DNA of 64,000 nucleotides from Photorhabdus sp. CRCIA-P01 (GCF_003545805.1 NZ_NMQR01000002.1:186304-250303); one strand, 5' to 3'. Positions 29,106 through 37,676 are shown, counted from the stretch's first letter. Numbers and translations are program-made. The notes: generated by a model from the sequence alone, not told the origin.

Positions 29106-29576
29106 CTTGTCGATAAACCGTAAAGTCAGTAGAGCAATTGAATTCGATGCCTTATCGTACAAAAAATCAAATAATACATTGTTATATATAGAAATAATCA
29201 AAAAACCCATACCGTTTATACTTTCTTATACGAAAGAAATTTTCTCTGCCCATTTTTTCAAGTTAATGCGCGTAATACCTTGTTATCATCAACCCGATAA
29301 AAATGACTCCGTTGGCTATATTTTAATTAATGATTTTTTCCATTCGGAATTCTTTAATTACAGAAATAATTTACTGGAAAAGTTAATTCATAATTAAATC
29401 AATCTATTTTTATCGATATAAAATAATTTAAAAATTAAAATTTATTTTATGCTTTAACATAACCGGCATCTCTTCTTCTCAGCCCCTAACTGGAAAAAAA
29501 ACGGCTGAAGTGTTAAAACGAGTGTTATGTTTTTCATTTATATGACGGCTGAAAAGCCTGAGAAATACAAACATCC
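29106..29576. other. cyaA-hemC divergent promoter region
   Basis: This 470-base, very AT-rich stretch separates the divergent cyaA and hemC genes, as in E. coli. A 96-codon open frame beginning with TTG 29107 has no Shine-Dalgarno or family resemblance and is not called. The stretch probably holds the promoters of both operons; I cannot fix individual -10/-35 boxes with confidence. Confidence 0.5.
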
Positions 29577-30518
29577 ATGTCAACTAAAACCATCCGTATC
29601 GCAACCCGCCAAAGCCCTCTGGCTATGTGGCAAGCGCTGTATGTTCAGAAAAAACTACAACAATGTCACCCAGATCTGGAAGTTCAACTGGTTCCGATGG
29701 TAACCCAAGGCGATGTCATTCTGGACACTCCTCTGGCAAAAATTGGAGGAAAAGGGCTATTTGTCAAAGAGTTAGAGTTAGCTCTGCTCGAAGGCCGAGC
29801 CGATATCGCCGTCCATTCAATGAAAGATGTCCCGATCTCCTTTCCCGAAGGGTTAGGTCTGGTCACTATTTGTGAACGTGATGATCCACGTGATGCTTTC
29901 GTCTCTGTCAAATATCACTCTCTTGATGAATTGCCAACAGGCAGCATCATTGGCACATCAAGTTTACGCCGCCAGTGCCAACTCCGTGAATTACGCCCTG
30001 ATCTGATTGTCCGTGACCTTCGGGGCAATGTTGGAACCCGCCTGAACAAGTTGGATAATGGTCACTATGATGCAATCATCCTCGCCGTTGCAGGGTTGAA
30101 AAGGTTAAAACTGCATGAGCGTATCCGTACGCCATTGACGGCAGAACAATCATTACCCGCCGTCGGTCAAGGCGCGGTAGGAATTGAATGCCGTCTCGAC
30201 GACCAACAAACACAAGCTCTACTCGTACCATTAAACCACTATGATACAGAAGTCTGTGTTCTTGCAGAACGTGCGATGAATACCCGGCTGGAAGGAGGCT
30301 GCCAAGTACCAATAGGTAGCTATGCCATCTGGCAGGAAGGGAAAATCTGGTTACGGGCATTGGCTGGCGCACCTGATGGTAGCGTTATTATTCGCGGTGA
30401 GAGAACGGCTTTACCAAAAGATGCCTGCCAGGCAGGGGTTGAACTAGCAGAAGAGTTGTTGGAACAGGGAGCGCGGGAAATTCTAACCAAAGTTTATCGA
30501 GGAAATCCCCCCACATGA
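29577..30518 (+). CDS. hemC: Hydroxymethylbilane synthase HemC
   Basis: A 313-residue porphobilinogen deaminase that polymerises four porphobilinogens. The catalytic aspartate lies in VHSMKDVP, the substrate-binding arginines in [16 protein letters not shown], and the cysteine carrying the dipyrromethane cofactor in [10 protein letters not shown] (near residue 243). It is the first of the hemCDXY operon; its stop overlaps hemD (ATGA). Confidence 0.97.
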   Translation: MSTKTIRIATRQSPLAMWQALYVQKKLQQCHPDLEVQLVPMVTQGDVILDTPLAKIGGKGLFVKELELALLEGRADIAVHSMKDVPISFPEGLGLVTICERDDPRDAFVSVKYHSLDELPTGSIIGTSSLRRQCQLRELRPDLIVRDLRGNVGTRLNKLDNGHYDAIILAVAGLKRLKLHERIRTPLTAEQSLPAVGQGAVGIECRLDDQQTQALLVPLNHYDTEVCVLAERAMNTRLEGGCQVPIGSYAIWQEGKIWLRALAGAPDGSVIIRGERTALPKDACQAGVELAEELLEQGAREILTKVYRGNPPT

Positions 30519-31255
30519 GTATTCTGGTGACTCGCCCTGCTCCTGCCGGAGAGGAACTAGTCAGAAAGTTACAGGCTGCGGGAAAAACAGCTTTCAGCGC
30601 ACCTTTAATCAATATTCACCCAGGTTCAGAGCTGCCACGGCTAGCTGAGAAGCTTCACCATCTAAATACCCGTGATATGGTATTTCTATTGTCAAAAAAT
30701 GCAGTTTATTATGCAAACTATCAGTTAAATAAAATTAATCTATCATGGTCCAACAAGCTGATTTATTATGCTATCGGCAGATCAACCGCTCTGGCTTTTC
30801 ATCAACTAACGGATATGAATGTTATCTGGTCATCAGAGGGTGAGACCAGCGAAATCCTGCTAAAACTACCCTCACTATATCAGGTTGAAAATAAACAAGC
30901 TTTGCTGCTCAGAGGAAATGGCGGACGTGAACTTATTGCCCGGACGCTAACAGAAAGAGGCGCCACAGTTAATTATTGTGAATGTTATTTCCGCCAGCCA
31001 GTAGACTACCCGGCAGCAGAATTCAGTGCCCACTGGCAAAAGTATGGAGTACAAACTTTAGTTGTAACCAGTGGCGAAATACTACGACTGTTATATAACT
31101 TAATACCCGAAAGTGATCGAAACAGGTGGTTATTGCATTGCCACCTGATTGTGGTAAGCGAGCGTCTTGCACATACCGCCCGGCACTTGGGCTGGCAGGA
31201 TGTTAAAGTTGCAAAAAGTGCAGATAACGATGCCTTAATTCAGGCACTAGAATAA
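30515..31255 (+). CDS. hemD: Uroporphyrinogen-III synthase HemD
   Basis: A 246-residue two-domain enzyme that cyclises hydroxymethylbilane with inversion of ring D. The N-terminus [17 protein letters not shown] and the [16 protein letters not shown] region are family-typical, and the later [11 protein letters not shown] matches the second domain. Sequence conservation of the family is low, so context (between hemC and hemX) supports the call. Confidence 0.93.
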   Translation: MSILVTRPAPAGEELVRKLQAAGKTAFSAPLINIHPGSELPRLAEKLHHLNTRDMVFLLSKNAVYYANYQLNKINLSWSNKLIYYAIGRSTALAFHQLTDMNVIWSSEGETSEILLKLPSLYQVENKQALLLRGNGGRELIARTLTERGATVNYCECYFRQPVDYPAAEFSAHWQKYGVQTLVVTSGEILRLLYNLIPESDRNRWLLHCHLIVVSERLAHTARHLGWQDVKVAKSADNDALIQALE

Positions 31256-31266
31256 ACTGACATGGG

Positions 31267-32400
31267 ATGCCCACTATGACGGAGCAAAAACAGTCCGCCG
31301 AGACAGTTGAACAAACAAAAACTACGGTTGAAAACTCTCAACAGCCCGAAACCGCGCCTCAAAAGCAAGAACGTTCTGGCACGCTAAAAAACATTAGCGC
31401 TCTTGCAATCATGCTGGCAATCGGTGTCGGTCTTTATTATTACGGACAGCAACAAAGCCATTTACTGAGTGCAGAAAACCATGAGCTACGCCAACAGCTG
31501 GAATCACTGAAACAACAGCAATCACAGGATAAACAGCATATTGAAGCGCTGTTTAAAGAACAATCACAGACTTTAAGCCATTTCGCCGCACAAAATGATC
31601 AACTAGGTAATAGCCTACAAGAGTTACAGGCCAAAATCTCTGCGTTATCCAGCTCTGATGTAAAAAGCTGGCTACTGGCACAAGCTGATTTTTTGGTCAA
31701 AATGGCAGGCCGGAAATTATGGAATGATCAAGATATAGTCACCGCCGCTGCTCTGCTGAAAAATGCAGATGCCAGTCTCTCTGAAATGAATGATCCAAGC
31801 CTGATTGAAATCCGTCGTGCAATCACACAAGACATCAGTACATTATCTGCCATTAGTCAGATTGATTTTGACGGCATTATCCTGCGAGTTAATCAGCTTT
31901 CTAACCAGGTAGATAACCTGAGTCTGGCTGACAATACAATCGATGGTTCGCCAATGGACGAAGATAACGATGAATTAACCGGTACATTATCTGAATGGCG
32001 CCAGAATCTGAGCAAAAGCTGGAAGAGTTTCATGGATAATTTCATTACCATCCGTCGCCGGGATGCCGCAGCAGAGCCATTACTGGCACCAAATCAAGAT
32101 ATCTATCTACGAGAGAATATCCGAGCCCGTCTGTTGATTGCCGCTCAAGCAATACCGCGTCATCAAGGTGAAGTTTTTAAACAGTCACTGGAAACGGTTT
32201 CAACTTGGGTTAGAGCTTACTTTGATATCAACGATCCCAATACCAAAGCATTCCTGGAAGAAATTGATTCATTAAGCCAGCAGCCTATTTCCATCACTGC
32301 GCCAGACCACCTTTCAAGCCAACCTTTACTGGAAAAACTGATGCAAACCCGGGTTCGTAGCTTACTTTCCCAATCTTCTGAAACCAATCAGGAGGGTTAA
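31267..32400 (+). CDS. hemX: HemX, membrane protein of the hemCDXY operon
   Basis: A 377-residue bitopic inner-membrane protein. A Gln/Glu-rich cytoplasmic start is followed by one helix (about residues 42-60, [16 protein letters not shown]), a coiled coil (residues 65-125) and a large periplasmic domain with the conserved [20 protein letters not shown]. Despite its historical label as a uroporphyrinogen methyltransferase it shows no SAM-binding motif. It lies 11 bases behind hemD and four bases before hemY. Confidence 0.93.
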   Translation: MPTMTEQKQSAETVEQTKTTVENSQQPETAPQKQERSGTLKNISALAIMLAIGVGLYYYGQQQSHLLSAENHELRQQLESLKQQQSQDKQHIEALFKEQSQTLSHFAAQNDQLGNSLQELQAKISALSSSDVKSWLLAQADFLVKMAGRKLWNDQDIVTAAALLKNADASLSEMNDPSLIEIRRAITQDISTLSAISQIDFDGIILRVNQLSNQVDNLSLADNTIDGSPMDEDNDELTGTLSEWRQNLSKSWKSFMDNFITIRRRDAAAEPLLAPNQDIYLRENIRARLLIAAQAIPRHQGEVFKQSLETVSTWVRAYFDINDPNTKAFLEEIDSLSQQPISITAPDHLSSQPLLEKLMQTRVRSLLSQSSETNQEG

Positions 32401-32403
32401 GTT

Positions 32404-33633
32404 ATGCTGAAAGTTCTATTACTGTTTGTAGTACTCATTGTTGGTATTGTGCTCGGTCCGATAGTTGCTGGCCATCAGGGATATGTGCTGATTCAAACTG
32501 ACAATTACAACATTGAAACCAGTGTTACCGGTCTGTTCATTATATTTGTTCTTTTACAACTGGTACTCTGCCTCCTTGGCTGGTGCTACCGCAGAGTTAT
32601 ACACACAAGCTCACGTACCCGTGGCTGGTTCCTTGGACGCAAACGCAGCCGTGCCCATGCTCAAACAAAAGCAGCACTGATCAAACTGGCAGAAGGCGAT
32701 TTCAAACAAGTTGAGCAATTACTGACCCGTAATGCTGATCATGCGGAACAACCTGTCGTCAACTACTTACTGGCGGCTGAAGCAGCCCAACAACGCGGAG
32801 ATGAATTTCGTACCAATCAGTATCTGGAACGCGCAGCAGAAGTCGCAGACAATAATCAGTTGCCTGTGGATATTACCCGTGTACGTATTCAACTCGCTCA
32901 AGGTGAAACTCATGCCGCCCGTCATGGCATAGACAAGCTGCTAAATCAGGCTTCGCGCCATCCAGAAGTCTTACGCCTGGCTGAACAGGCTTATATGAAG
33001 TCAGGAGCTTACCAGTCACTGATCGATATACTACCGGTAATGGAAAAAATCCATCTACATGATGAGTTACAAATTCACAAATTGCGCCAGCAAGCCTATA
33101 TCGGTCTGATGAATCAGTACATGGCAGAACAAGGCAGCGAAGGCTTAAAACGTTGGTGGCACGATCAAAGTCGGAAAATTCGCCATGATGTGGCTTTACA
33201 AGTTGCAATATCTGAACATTTAATTGAATGTGATGACCATGAAACTACACAAAAGATCATCCTGGAAAGTTTAAAACGTCAATATGACGAACGTTTACTC
33301 TTATTGATCCCACGCTTAAAAAGCGAAGATCCAAAGCCGATACAAAACGCGTTGGATCATCAGTTAAAACAACATGGTTCAACTCCTCTGTTAAACAGTA
33401 CGCTTGGACAGGTTGCTTTGCGCCACGGAGAATGGGAAAAAGCAGTAAAAGATTTTAAAACCGCATTAGCCCAACGTCCTGATGCACATGATTATGCCTG
33501 GTTAGCAGATGCATTGGATAAACTGCGTAAACCAGAAGAGGCAGCACAAGTTCGTCGCGAAGGATTAGTACTCACTTTAAAACGTGAGAGTAATGTCGTG
33601 AAGAGTGATTTAGTTAATCTGAGTTCTGGATAA
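32404..33633 (+). CDS. hemY: HemY, TPR protein of heme synthesis
   Basis: A 409-residue protein with two N-terminal membrane helices (about residues 4-22 and 41-61) and a long C-terminal tetratricopeptide region; the clearest repeats are near residues 95-150 and 335-380. The motif DNYNIETSVTGLFIIFVLLQ between and within the helices is conserved. Its role in heme synthesis is genetic, and it is not a protoporphyrinogen oxidase. In E. coli the next region leads to aslA and glmZ; here IS scars and a toxin-like locus intervene. Confidence 0.94.
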   Translation: MLKVLLLFVVLIVGIVLGPIVAGHQGYVLIQTDNYNIETSVTGLFIIFVLLQLVLCLLGWCYRRVIHTSSRTRGWFLGRKRSRAHAQTKAALIKLAEGDFKQVEQLLTRNADHAEQPVVNYLLAAEAAQQRGDEFRTNQYLERAAEVADNNQLPVDITRVRIQLAQGETHAARHGIDKLLNQASRHPEVLRLAEQAYMKSGAYQSLIDILPVMEKIHLHDELQIHKLRQQAYIGLMNQYMAEQGSEGLKRWWHDQSRKIRHDVALQVAISEHLIECDDHETTQKIILESLKRQYDERLLLLIPRLKSEDPKPIQNALDHQLKQHGSTPLLNSTLGQVALRHGEWEKAVKDFKTALAQRPDAHDYAWLADALDKLRKPEEAAQVRREGLVLTLKRESNVVKSDLVNLSSG

Positions 33634-33634
33634 G

Positions 33635-33758
33635 AAATTGACGAGAAGCCTGTTCCGGGAGCAAAGTTTTGGTGAACGCCGAAAACAGCTCCGGGGAGGA
33701 ACAGGCTATGGATAAGTTAGTGGAAATTTTCTGCGATGTCAGTCAGTTAAGCAACTGA
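33635..33758 (+). mobile_element. 5' fragment of an IS982-like transposase gene with upstream hairpin
   Basis: An inverted repeat AGCCTGTTCC (33647-33656) / GGAACAGGCT (33698-33707) and a GGGGAGG Shine-Dalgarno precede ATG 33708. The frame gives MDKLVEIFCDV, a start typical of IS982-family transposases, then stops at 33756-33758 where IS4-like sequence begins. Only the first 11 or so codons remain. Confidence 0.5.
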
Positions 33759-34282
33759 CTGGCTGTTTTTCTGAGCTTTTCTGTACTTATTATGGCCTTT
33801 CCTTTACCACTATCGGGAAGGCCCTTTCCCCCCTTGTCGGCAACTTCACTAACTACGCTATACTTTCCAGACCTAGCATCAGTTCTGGGATTCTGCCCGG
33901 CGAAGCACCCTGTAACATAATCAGCATTCTCATTACCATGCCGCACGATTCTGAGAAGCTCAGTTGATTCGGCTAATAACGCGCCCCATAGCTCCTGCTC
34001 CACCAGTTCCGGTTTTTTACTCCTCAGGGTTAATCTGTTCAGTAACATAGTCTGTTTGATTTCGCGATAACCCAGCTCTATTTCCCACCGGTGGCTGTAA
34101 AGATCTACCATCTCATCTCCCGGATAACGCATGGCGTGAGTCATGGACGTCAGCAGTTTTTTCCTTGCATGGAGCATACGACAAAAGGTCAAGAACCTGA
34201 GCAATACGCATAAGGGGAGCATTTCCGGATTATTACACTGCCATTGGATCAGTCAACTGATCCTTAACTGATTGGCATTAGT
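33735..34282 (-). mobile_element. IS4-family element, internally deleted
   Basis: On the minus strand the element has a left end (AATGCCAATCAGTTAAGG, about 34262-34279) matching the IS4 terminal repeat and a related right end (ATGTCAGTCAGTTAAG, about 33736-33751). The remaining transposase includes KKLLTSMTHAMRYPGDEM and the catalytic-region motif YSHRWEIELGYREIKQTM. After ELWGALLA a further deletion shifts the frame: the continuation LSFSESCGMVMRML...LVKLPTRGERAFP is in another frame and carries internal stops. An intact IS4 is about 1.4 kb, so most of the gene is gone and it cannot transpose alone. Confidence 0.8.
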
Positions 34283-34760
34283 CATGGTAAGGCCATTTTT
34301 CTTTCTTTGCCACAATCCTGCACGATGACCAGAATCGCTGCCCATTTTGTATGAATCCGTGTTTATCTGACCAGAATTACTGACTAAGTGTAACGACCGA
34401 CAATTAATGATGGTTTTTAACCCACATTACATGATTCTCACTGGGCCTCAAACCCAGATTACATGATAATGAATTCATGCTATTTGCCTCCAGCCTATAT
34501 TCCATCAATCAGATTGCAAAAAATCGGCCTGAATTCCTTTCAAATGATCACAACTTTGAAAATTTATTAAAAAGATGTTACGTGACGTAACACAGATGGT
34601 ACAAAGCACTAAGATATAAAAATATAAAGTGATGTTTATAATGTTCTTATGTCGAAATAATCTTGATTAAAAAAATATCATGAATAAATCTTCCGACACT
34701 ATTTCTAGAAATGATACATTTAATAATTATTTTTAACTCATATTCTATAAGGAACATATT
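34283..34760. other. Intergenic stretch with a repeated 17-mer
   Basis: No gene is seen in these 478 bases. AACCCACATTACATGAT (34419-34435) and AACCCAGATTACATGAT (34451-34467) are direct repeats with one mismatch, 32 bases apart. Closely spaced end repeats like these occur at the tips of some IS families (IS21-like), so this may be another IS end. From 34560 on the DNA is very AT-rich and probably holds the promoter of the gene at 34761. Confidence 0.4.
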
Positions 34761-35069
34761 ATGAGATTTCCTATCTATGACGTTAATGGCAATCGTCTAT
34801 ATGATGAACATGGAAACATTGTGATTACCATCACTGGTGGAGTCGAAATGCCAAAGAATCTAGGTACATTAATCGATATACCACCTAATTGGGGAGCAAA
34901 CTTAATTAATGGAATTGATAATAGCTTTAATATCCCCTTCACCAAGTTTGATGATTTTAAGGTAAATGTTGATTCGATAAGCTCTTCCAGAATTATTAAT
35001 GGTATTTCTGGTTTAAATCAGGAGCAAAAAGATAAACTAGAACACATTATTAATGAACAAAAAAACTAG
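34761..35069 (+). CDS. N-terminal part of a toxin-like protein (0 frame)
   Basis: A 102-residue frame (MRFPIYDVNGNRLYDEHGN...) with no known domain; it ends HIINEQKN just after a run of seven A residues. It has GGAA (34751-34754) seven bases before ATG. One base back from its end, the minus-one frame continues without interruption into the 316-residue frame starting at 35105 (KLADEDLQAASRNFMSMTHEE). The two are therefore most likely one gene of about 430 codons, separated either by a one-base deletion or by a slippage site. Confidence 0.65.
   Translation: MRFPIYDVNGNRLYDEHGNIVITITGGVEMPKNLGTLIDIPPNWGANLINGIDNSFNIPFTKFDDFKVNVDSISSSRIINGISGLNQEQKDKLEHIINEQKN
35060..35066 (+). promoter_or_regulatory. 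Possible -1 frameshift site A_AAA_AAC
   Basis: In the 0 frame the codons CAA AAA AAC TAG end the upstream frame. The heptamer A_AAA_AAC fits the X_XXY_YYZ form of -1 slippery sites. A slip would read on as AAA CTA GCT GAC into the downstream frame. The A7 run could equally allow transcriptional slippage or mark a plain deletion. No clear stimulatory pseudoknot was identified. Confidence 0.4.
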
Positions 35070-35104
35070 CTGACGAAGATCTTCAAGCAGCTAGCAGAAA
35101 TTTT

Positions 35105-36055
35105 ATGAGTATGACGCATGAAGAACTTGTTTTATATCAAAGTTATATTTCAGAACTTCAAAAAACTAGATCTAAAAAATTAATTGAGTTAATTAATAAA
35201 ACGATTGGTATTATTAACAACACACCGGAAGGAAGAACGCTAAGTGATGTCAATAAATACCCTTACGAGAAAACGCATCGGGTAAATGTGGGTATCATTC
35301 AATATACAATCCGTATGATAATTGTCAATGAAAAAGAATTAAATGAATTGTTAAATAACAAACCAAGGACATCTTTTAACAGTAATTCTGTTCCTCTTGA
35401 TAAGATGGTTTATTCTAAACTTTATGGATCAGTTAGTAATCTATTTTTATATTATCAAGACCTGAAAGATAAATTAAATAACGCATTGGACAGAGAGTTA
35501 GAAAAAATAGAATATCTTGAGCAATTATTAACTACAGATAATAAAATGAATGGACTTGATATGTTTTCTCATTTTACAGGAAAATCAGGCCAGGCACTCA
35601 CACTCTCTGGAATCGGTGTACATGATAAAGTTCGCGAATTAATGCATAAACCAGGTGCATTTGGCAAACCAGAGGGCAGCATTCAATCTCGTTTTATTTC
35701 ACAAATTCAAAGTGGCGAACGAATTTATTTTGAAAATAATTATGATTTCGCTAAGGAAGCAAAAATACAAGTTGTCGATCCTCTGTGGGCTATTGGAGGT
35801 GCAACAGTAAGCGGAACTTTGAAAGATACTAAGACTGAAAATATTGGCGATAAATATAATATATCTGGCGTAATAAATTATAAATTTTATGACGAATTTA
35901 CAGACCCATACGATATGAAAGATTTAATTGATAAAGAATGGAATCCTAATGGAACTCCGTTTGATATCACAGGGGAGTGGAAAGAAAATGTAAATTTTCA
36001 GGTCGATAAAGATGTTTATGAAAACAAAGTCAAGCCATTGATTGAAAAGCAATAG
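35105..36055 (+). CDS. Toxin-like protein, C-terminal part (colicin M/DUF3289-like layout)
   Basis: The 316-residue frame starts with ATG 35105 but has no Shine-Dalgarno and is open upstream to 35057, as expected if it is expressed as a fusion with 34761-35069. Residues 1-150 are mostly helical and charged. From about residue 150 comes MFSHFTGKSGQALTLSGIGV, then LWAIGGATVSG and YNISGVINYKFYDEFTDPYD (DPYD near 267-270), then GTPFDITGEW. This order resembles the C-terminus of colicin M and of DUF3289 proteins (YNG..., DxYD, G-x-E). The histidine essential in colicin M is not apparent, so the match is weak. A convergent small membrane protein follows, as with colicin immunity genes. Confidence 0.55.
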   Translation: MSMTHEELVLYQSYISELQKTRSKKLIELINKTIGIINNTPEGRTLSDVNKYPYEKTHRVNVGIIQYTIRMIIVNEKELNELLNNKPRTSFNSNSVPLDKMVYSKLYGSVSNLFLYYQDLKDKLNNALDRELEKIEYLEQLLTTDNKMNGLDMFSHFTGKSGQALTLSGIGVHDKVRELMHKPGAFGKPEGSIQSRFISQIQSGERIYFENNYDFAKEAKIQVVDPLWAIGGATVSGTLKDTKTENIGDKYNISGVINYKFYDEFTDPYDMKDLIDKEWNPNGTPFDITGEWKENVNFQVDKDVYENKVKPLIEKQ

Positions 36056-36114
36056 CATTAATATCCATCATCAAAGGTCGCACATTAAATGCGCGACCTT
36101 ATACAATAAAACAA

Positions 36115-36306
36115 TTAAAAAAACCATTGATACATAATCATAGGAGAAACATGGCTGAATATTGCAATAATAGTCATTAATAACGACACTAATATGGTTT
36201 TTTTTAAATTTTTTCCTAATATAAAATAATTAGCTACCATAGATAGCATAAAAAAAATCACAAATATCGACAAAAGAAGAGCAATTAATAACATAACACA
36301 ATCCAT
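36115..36306 (-). CDS. Small two-helix membrane protein, immunity candidate
   Basis: A 63-residue, strongly hydrophobic frame with two transmembrane segments (about residues 4-28 and 36-56) and KKT in between. It is convergent with the toxin-like gene, 60 bases from its end, the orientation used by several colicin immunity genes including that of colicin M. No family is recognised and the Shine-Dalgarno is poor, so both the gene and its role remain tentative. Confidence 0.45.
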   Translation of the reverse strand: MDCVMLLIALLLSIFVIFFMLSMVANYFILGKNLKKTILVSLLMTIIAIFSHVSPMIMYQWFF

Positions 36307-36355
36307 TATTGAAGAAATTGTCTGTAATATTACATCAAATGAGGATCAATTTTTA

Positions 36356-36535
36356 GTGGGAAAAATTGAGACTTATGTCGCATCTATTGATATTTCAGAT
36401 AAATTTTTCTGGTCTATTAGCGGAAGTGGCCAAGGCCAATTTTTTATCACCACATCAGTAATACCAAAAACGACCGCTCGTCAAGTGAGAGCGTTTCTGG
36501 TGGGAAAGTCTGAGGAGGAGGTGTTCTTAACATAG
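36356..36535 (+). pseudogene. Orphan fragment of an unrecognised gene
   Basis: The frame is open from 36230 to a stop at 36533-36535, with protein-like composition (KFFWSISGSGQGQFF, TTARQVRAFLVGKSEEEV). It has no ATG; GTG 36356, ten bases after GAGG, is the only plausible start and would give 59 residues. It looks like the 3' end of a lost gene, but I do not know the family. The open part overlaps the start of the minus-strand frame 36115-36306, so both cannot easily be full genes. Confidence 0.35.
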
Positions 36536-36613
36536 CAGCAAGCTCCGTTTGGTGAACAGGACTCAATTAAAACAAAGTGCCGGATAAAAAACCAGCACTT
36601 TGTCAATAATCTG

Positions 36614-36637
36614 AAATGCCCCGCACGGGGCATTTTT
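36614..36637. terminator. Rho-independent terminator (bidirectional)
   Basis: AATGCCCCG and CGGGGCATT pair perfectly around CA, followed on the plus strand by five T residues (36633-36637). It abuts the stop codon of the TM2 gene on the minus strand, which it probably terminates too. Confidence 0.8.
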
Positions 36638-36940
36638 CTAACCATATTTTTTGGCAAAATCTTCATCGGAAGTGCAAAGATAAATAATAAATTCAATAAA
36701 TGAGATAAGTGCCGGGATAAATGTCCAGCAAAATAGCAGATATAAAATCCCCATACCGATTTTGCCCAGATAAAATTTATGAGCACCAACGAAACCAAGA
36801 AAAAATGCCAACAATGCAGCAACAATTCTGTTTTTACTACCAGAAGAATATGCCTTTATCATCGCGCCACAATGTGGGCATGATCGTGCAGATTCATGCA
36901 ACATTCGACCACAACCAAAGCATCCAATCATTTTTGACAT
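36638..36940 (-). CDS. TM2-domain protein with zinc ribbon
   Basis: A 100-residue protein. Residues 1-24 form a zinc ribbon (IGCFGCGRMLHESARSCPHCGA, two CxxC pairs). Residues about 34-90 form a TM2 domain with two membrane helices (AALLAFFLGFVGAHKFYLGKIGMGI is diagnostic). ATG 36940 has AAGGGA eight bases upstream; a longer in-frame start at 37003 lacks one. TM2 proteins occur widely with no settled function. Confidence 0.85.
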   Translation of the reverse strand: MSKMIGCFGCGRMLHESARSCPHCGAMIKAYSSGSKNRIVAALLAFFLGFVGAHKFYLGKIGMGILYLLFCWTFIPALISFIEFIIYLCTSDEDFAKKYG

Positions 36941-37084
36941 CAATATTTCCCTTAAGATAAGTTTAGGAAGAAGTAACTCAATTTGCTTTACAGTAAAAAC
37001 CAACCATCATATTTCCAGTTCTGTTTATATTAGATAGTAATATCTAAACAGTATATAAACCTACCAGATATATCTCTTAGAAAT

Positions 37085-37302
37085 AAAAAAAAACACCTAC
37101 CTTAGACACAAAGATAGGTGTACAAATACAATCAGGTCTACAGACGGATAGTGCCTCACTCAACGTTGAGTCCGGTCGGCGATGAAAAGAAGGTTATATC
37201 TTACTCATCTGTGACATGGACAATAGGCACCGATAATCGGCTCTGCATCATCCCTGGGTTTATGAAGCATACGCAATCATAAGAAATAGGATGAGCATCT
37301 AC
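37085..37302 (-). ncRNA. glmZ: Small RNA GlmZ
   Basis: Read on the minus strand, the sequence starts GTAGATGCTCAT and has the conserved blocks CTTCATAAAC, GATGCAGAGCCG, CGGTGCCTATTGTCCA and ACTCAACGTTGAGTGAGGCAC. It ends in a strong terminator (ACACCTATCTT...AAGGTAGGTGT, then nine T). These blocks match E. coli GlmZ as I recall it, and the locus between hemY and the tRNA cluster is where E. coli has glmZ. GlmZ activates glmS translation through the CAACGTTGAGTG region and is cleaved by RNase E with RapZ. Length is about 218 nt, close to the E. coli 207. A 16-codon frame inside it (37201-37251) is not a gene. Confidence 0.92.
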
Positions 37303-37313
37303 GTTTATAATAA

Positions 37314-37329
37314 TGCATTTAGTGTGCCA
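37314..37329 (-). promoter_or_regulatory. Sigma-54-type promoter of glmZ
   Basis: On the minus strand TGGCAC-N5-ATGCA (37329 to 37314) matches the -24/-12 sigma-54 consensus (TGGCAC-N5-TTGCW), placed about 12 bases before the GlmZ 5' end. A TATTAT/TATAAA stretch just downstream could serve an overlapping sigma-70 promoter, as described for glmZ in other enterobacteria. Confidence 0.75.
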
Positions 37330-37424
37330 ACTTTTATTCAAATGAAAGCTGCCTCGCTTCATCAGCTATTTCTCTATTTATTACAACAAGAAATCAGAAT
37401 CATCACAAAATCCATTTTATACAC

Positions 37425-37442
37425 TGTCTCTTATTTGAGACA
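37425..37442. promoter_or_regulatory. GlrR (QseF) activator site 1
   Basis: TGTCTCTTATTTGAGACA is a perfect palindromic TGTC-N10-GACA, the motif described for the sigma-54 activator GlrR upstream of glmY and glmZ. It is about 125 bases upstream of the GlmZ start. Confidence 0.75.
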
Positions 37443-37487
37443 AAACATGAGGTATTTATTATTTTCATTACAATTCAATTTGTTATA

Positions 37488-37505
37488 AGTCTCTTATTTG
37501 AGACA
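37488..37505. promoter_or_regulatory. GlrR (QseF) activator site 2
   Basis: AGTCTCTTATTTGAGACA repeats site 1 with one changed end base. The distance to site 1 is 63 bp, six helical turns, so both sites face the same side of the helix. No gene lies in 37303-37676 apart from these elements. Confidence 0.7.
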
Positions 37506-37676
37506 GTTAATATATTAATTGTCGTCAAAATACAGAAAATAAGAAATTTACATATAAAACAAATAGTTATTTTTAAAAAAACAATCCTCTAAATCTGAAT
37601 CAACAGAACACAACTTGAAGGTATATGGATAGAAAAGGAAATAAAAAGTCAAGGGGAACAAAAAAGGATAAAACGC

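Noticed and set aside
29107..29397. A 96-codon frame between cyaA and hemC
   Set aside because: TTG start, no Shine-Dalgarno, random AT-rich composition, and it overlaps the cyaA regulatory region conserved with E. coli.
37201..37251. A 16-codon frame (MMQSRLSVPIVHVTDE) before a strong terminator, resembling a leader-peptide attenuator
   Set aside because: The surrounding sequence matches GlmZ block by block and the frame has no proper ribosome site spacing; the sRNA explains the region.
37425..37505. The two CTGTCTCTTATTTGAGACA-like repeats as transposon ends (they recall the Tn5 end CTGTCTCTTATACACATCT)
   Set aside because: They are palindromic, phased at 63 bp and fit TGTC-N10-GACA upstream of a sigma-54-like glmZ promoter, which is a better explanation.
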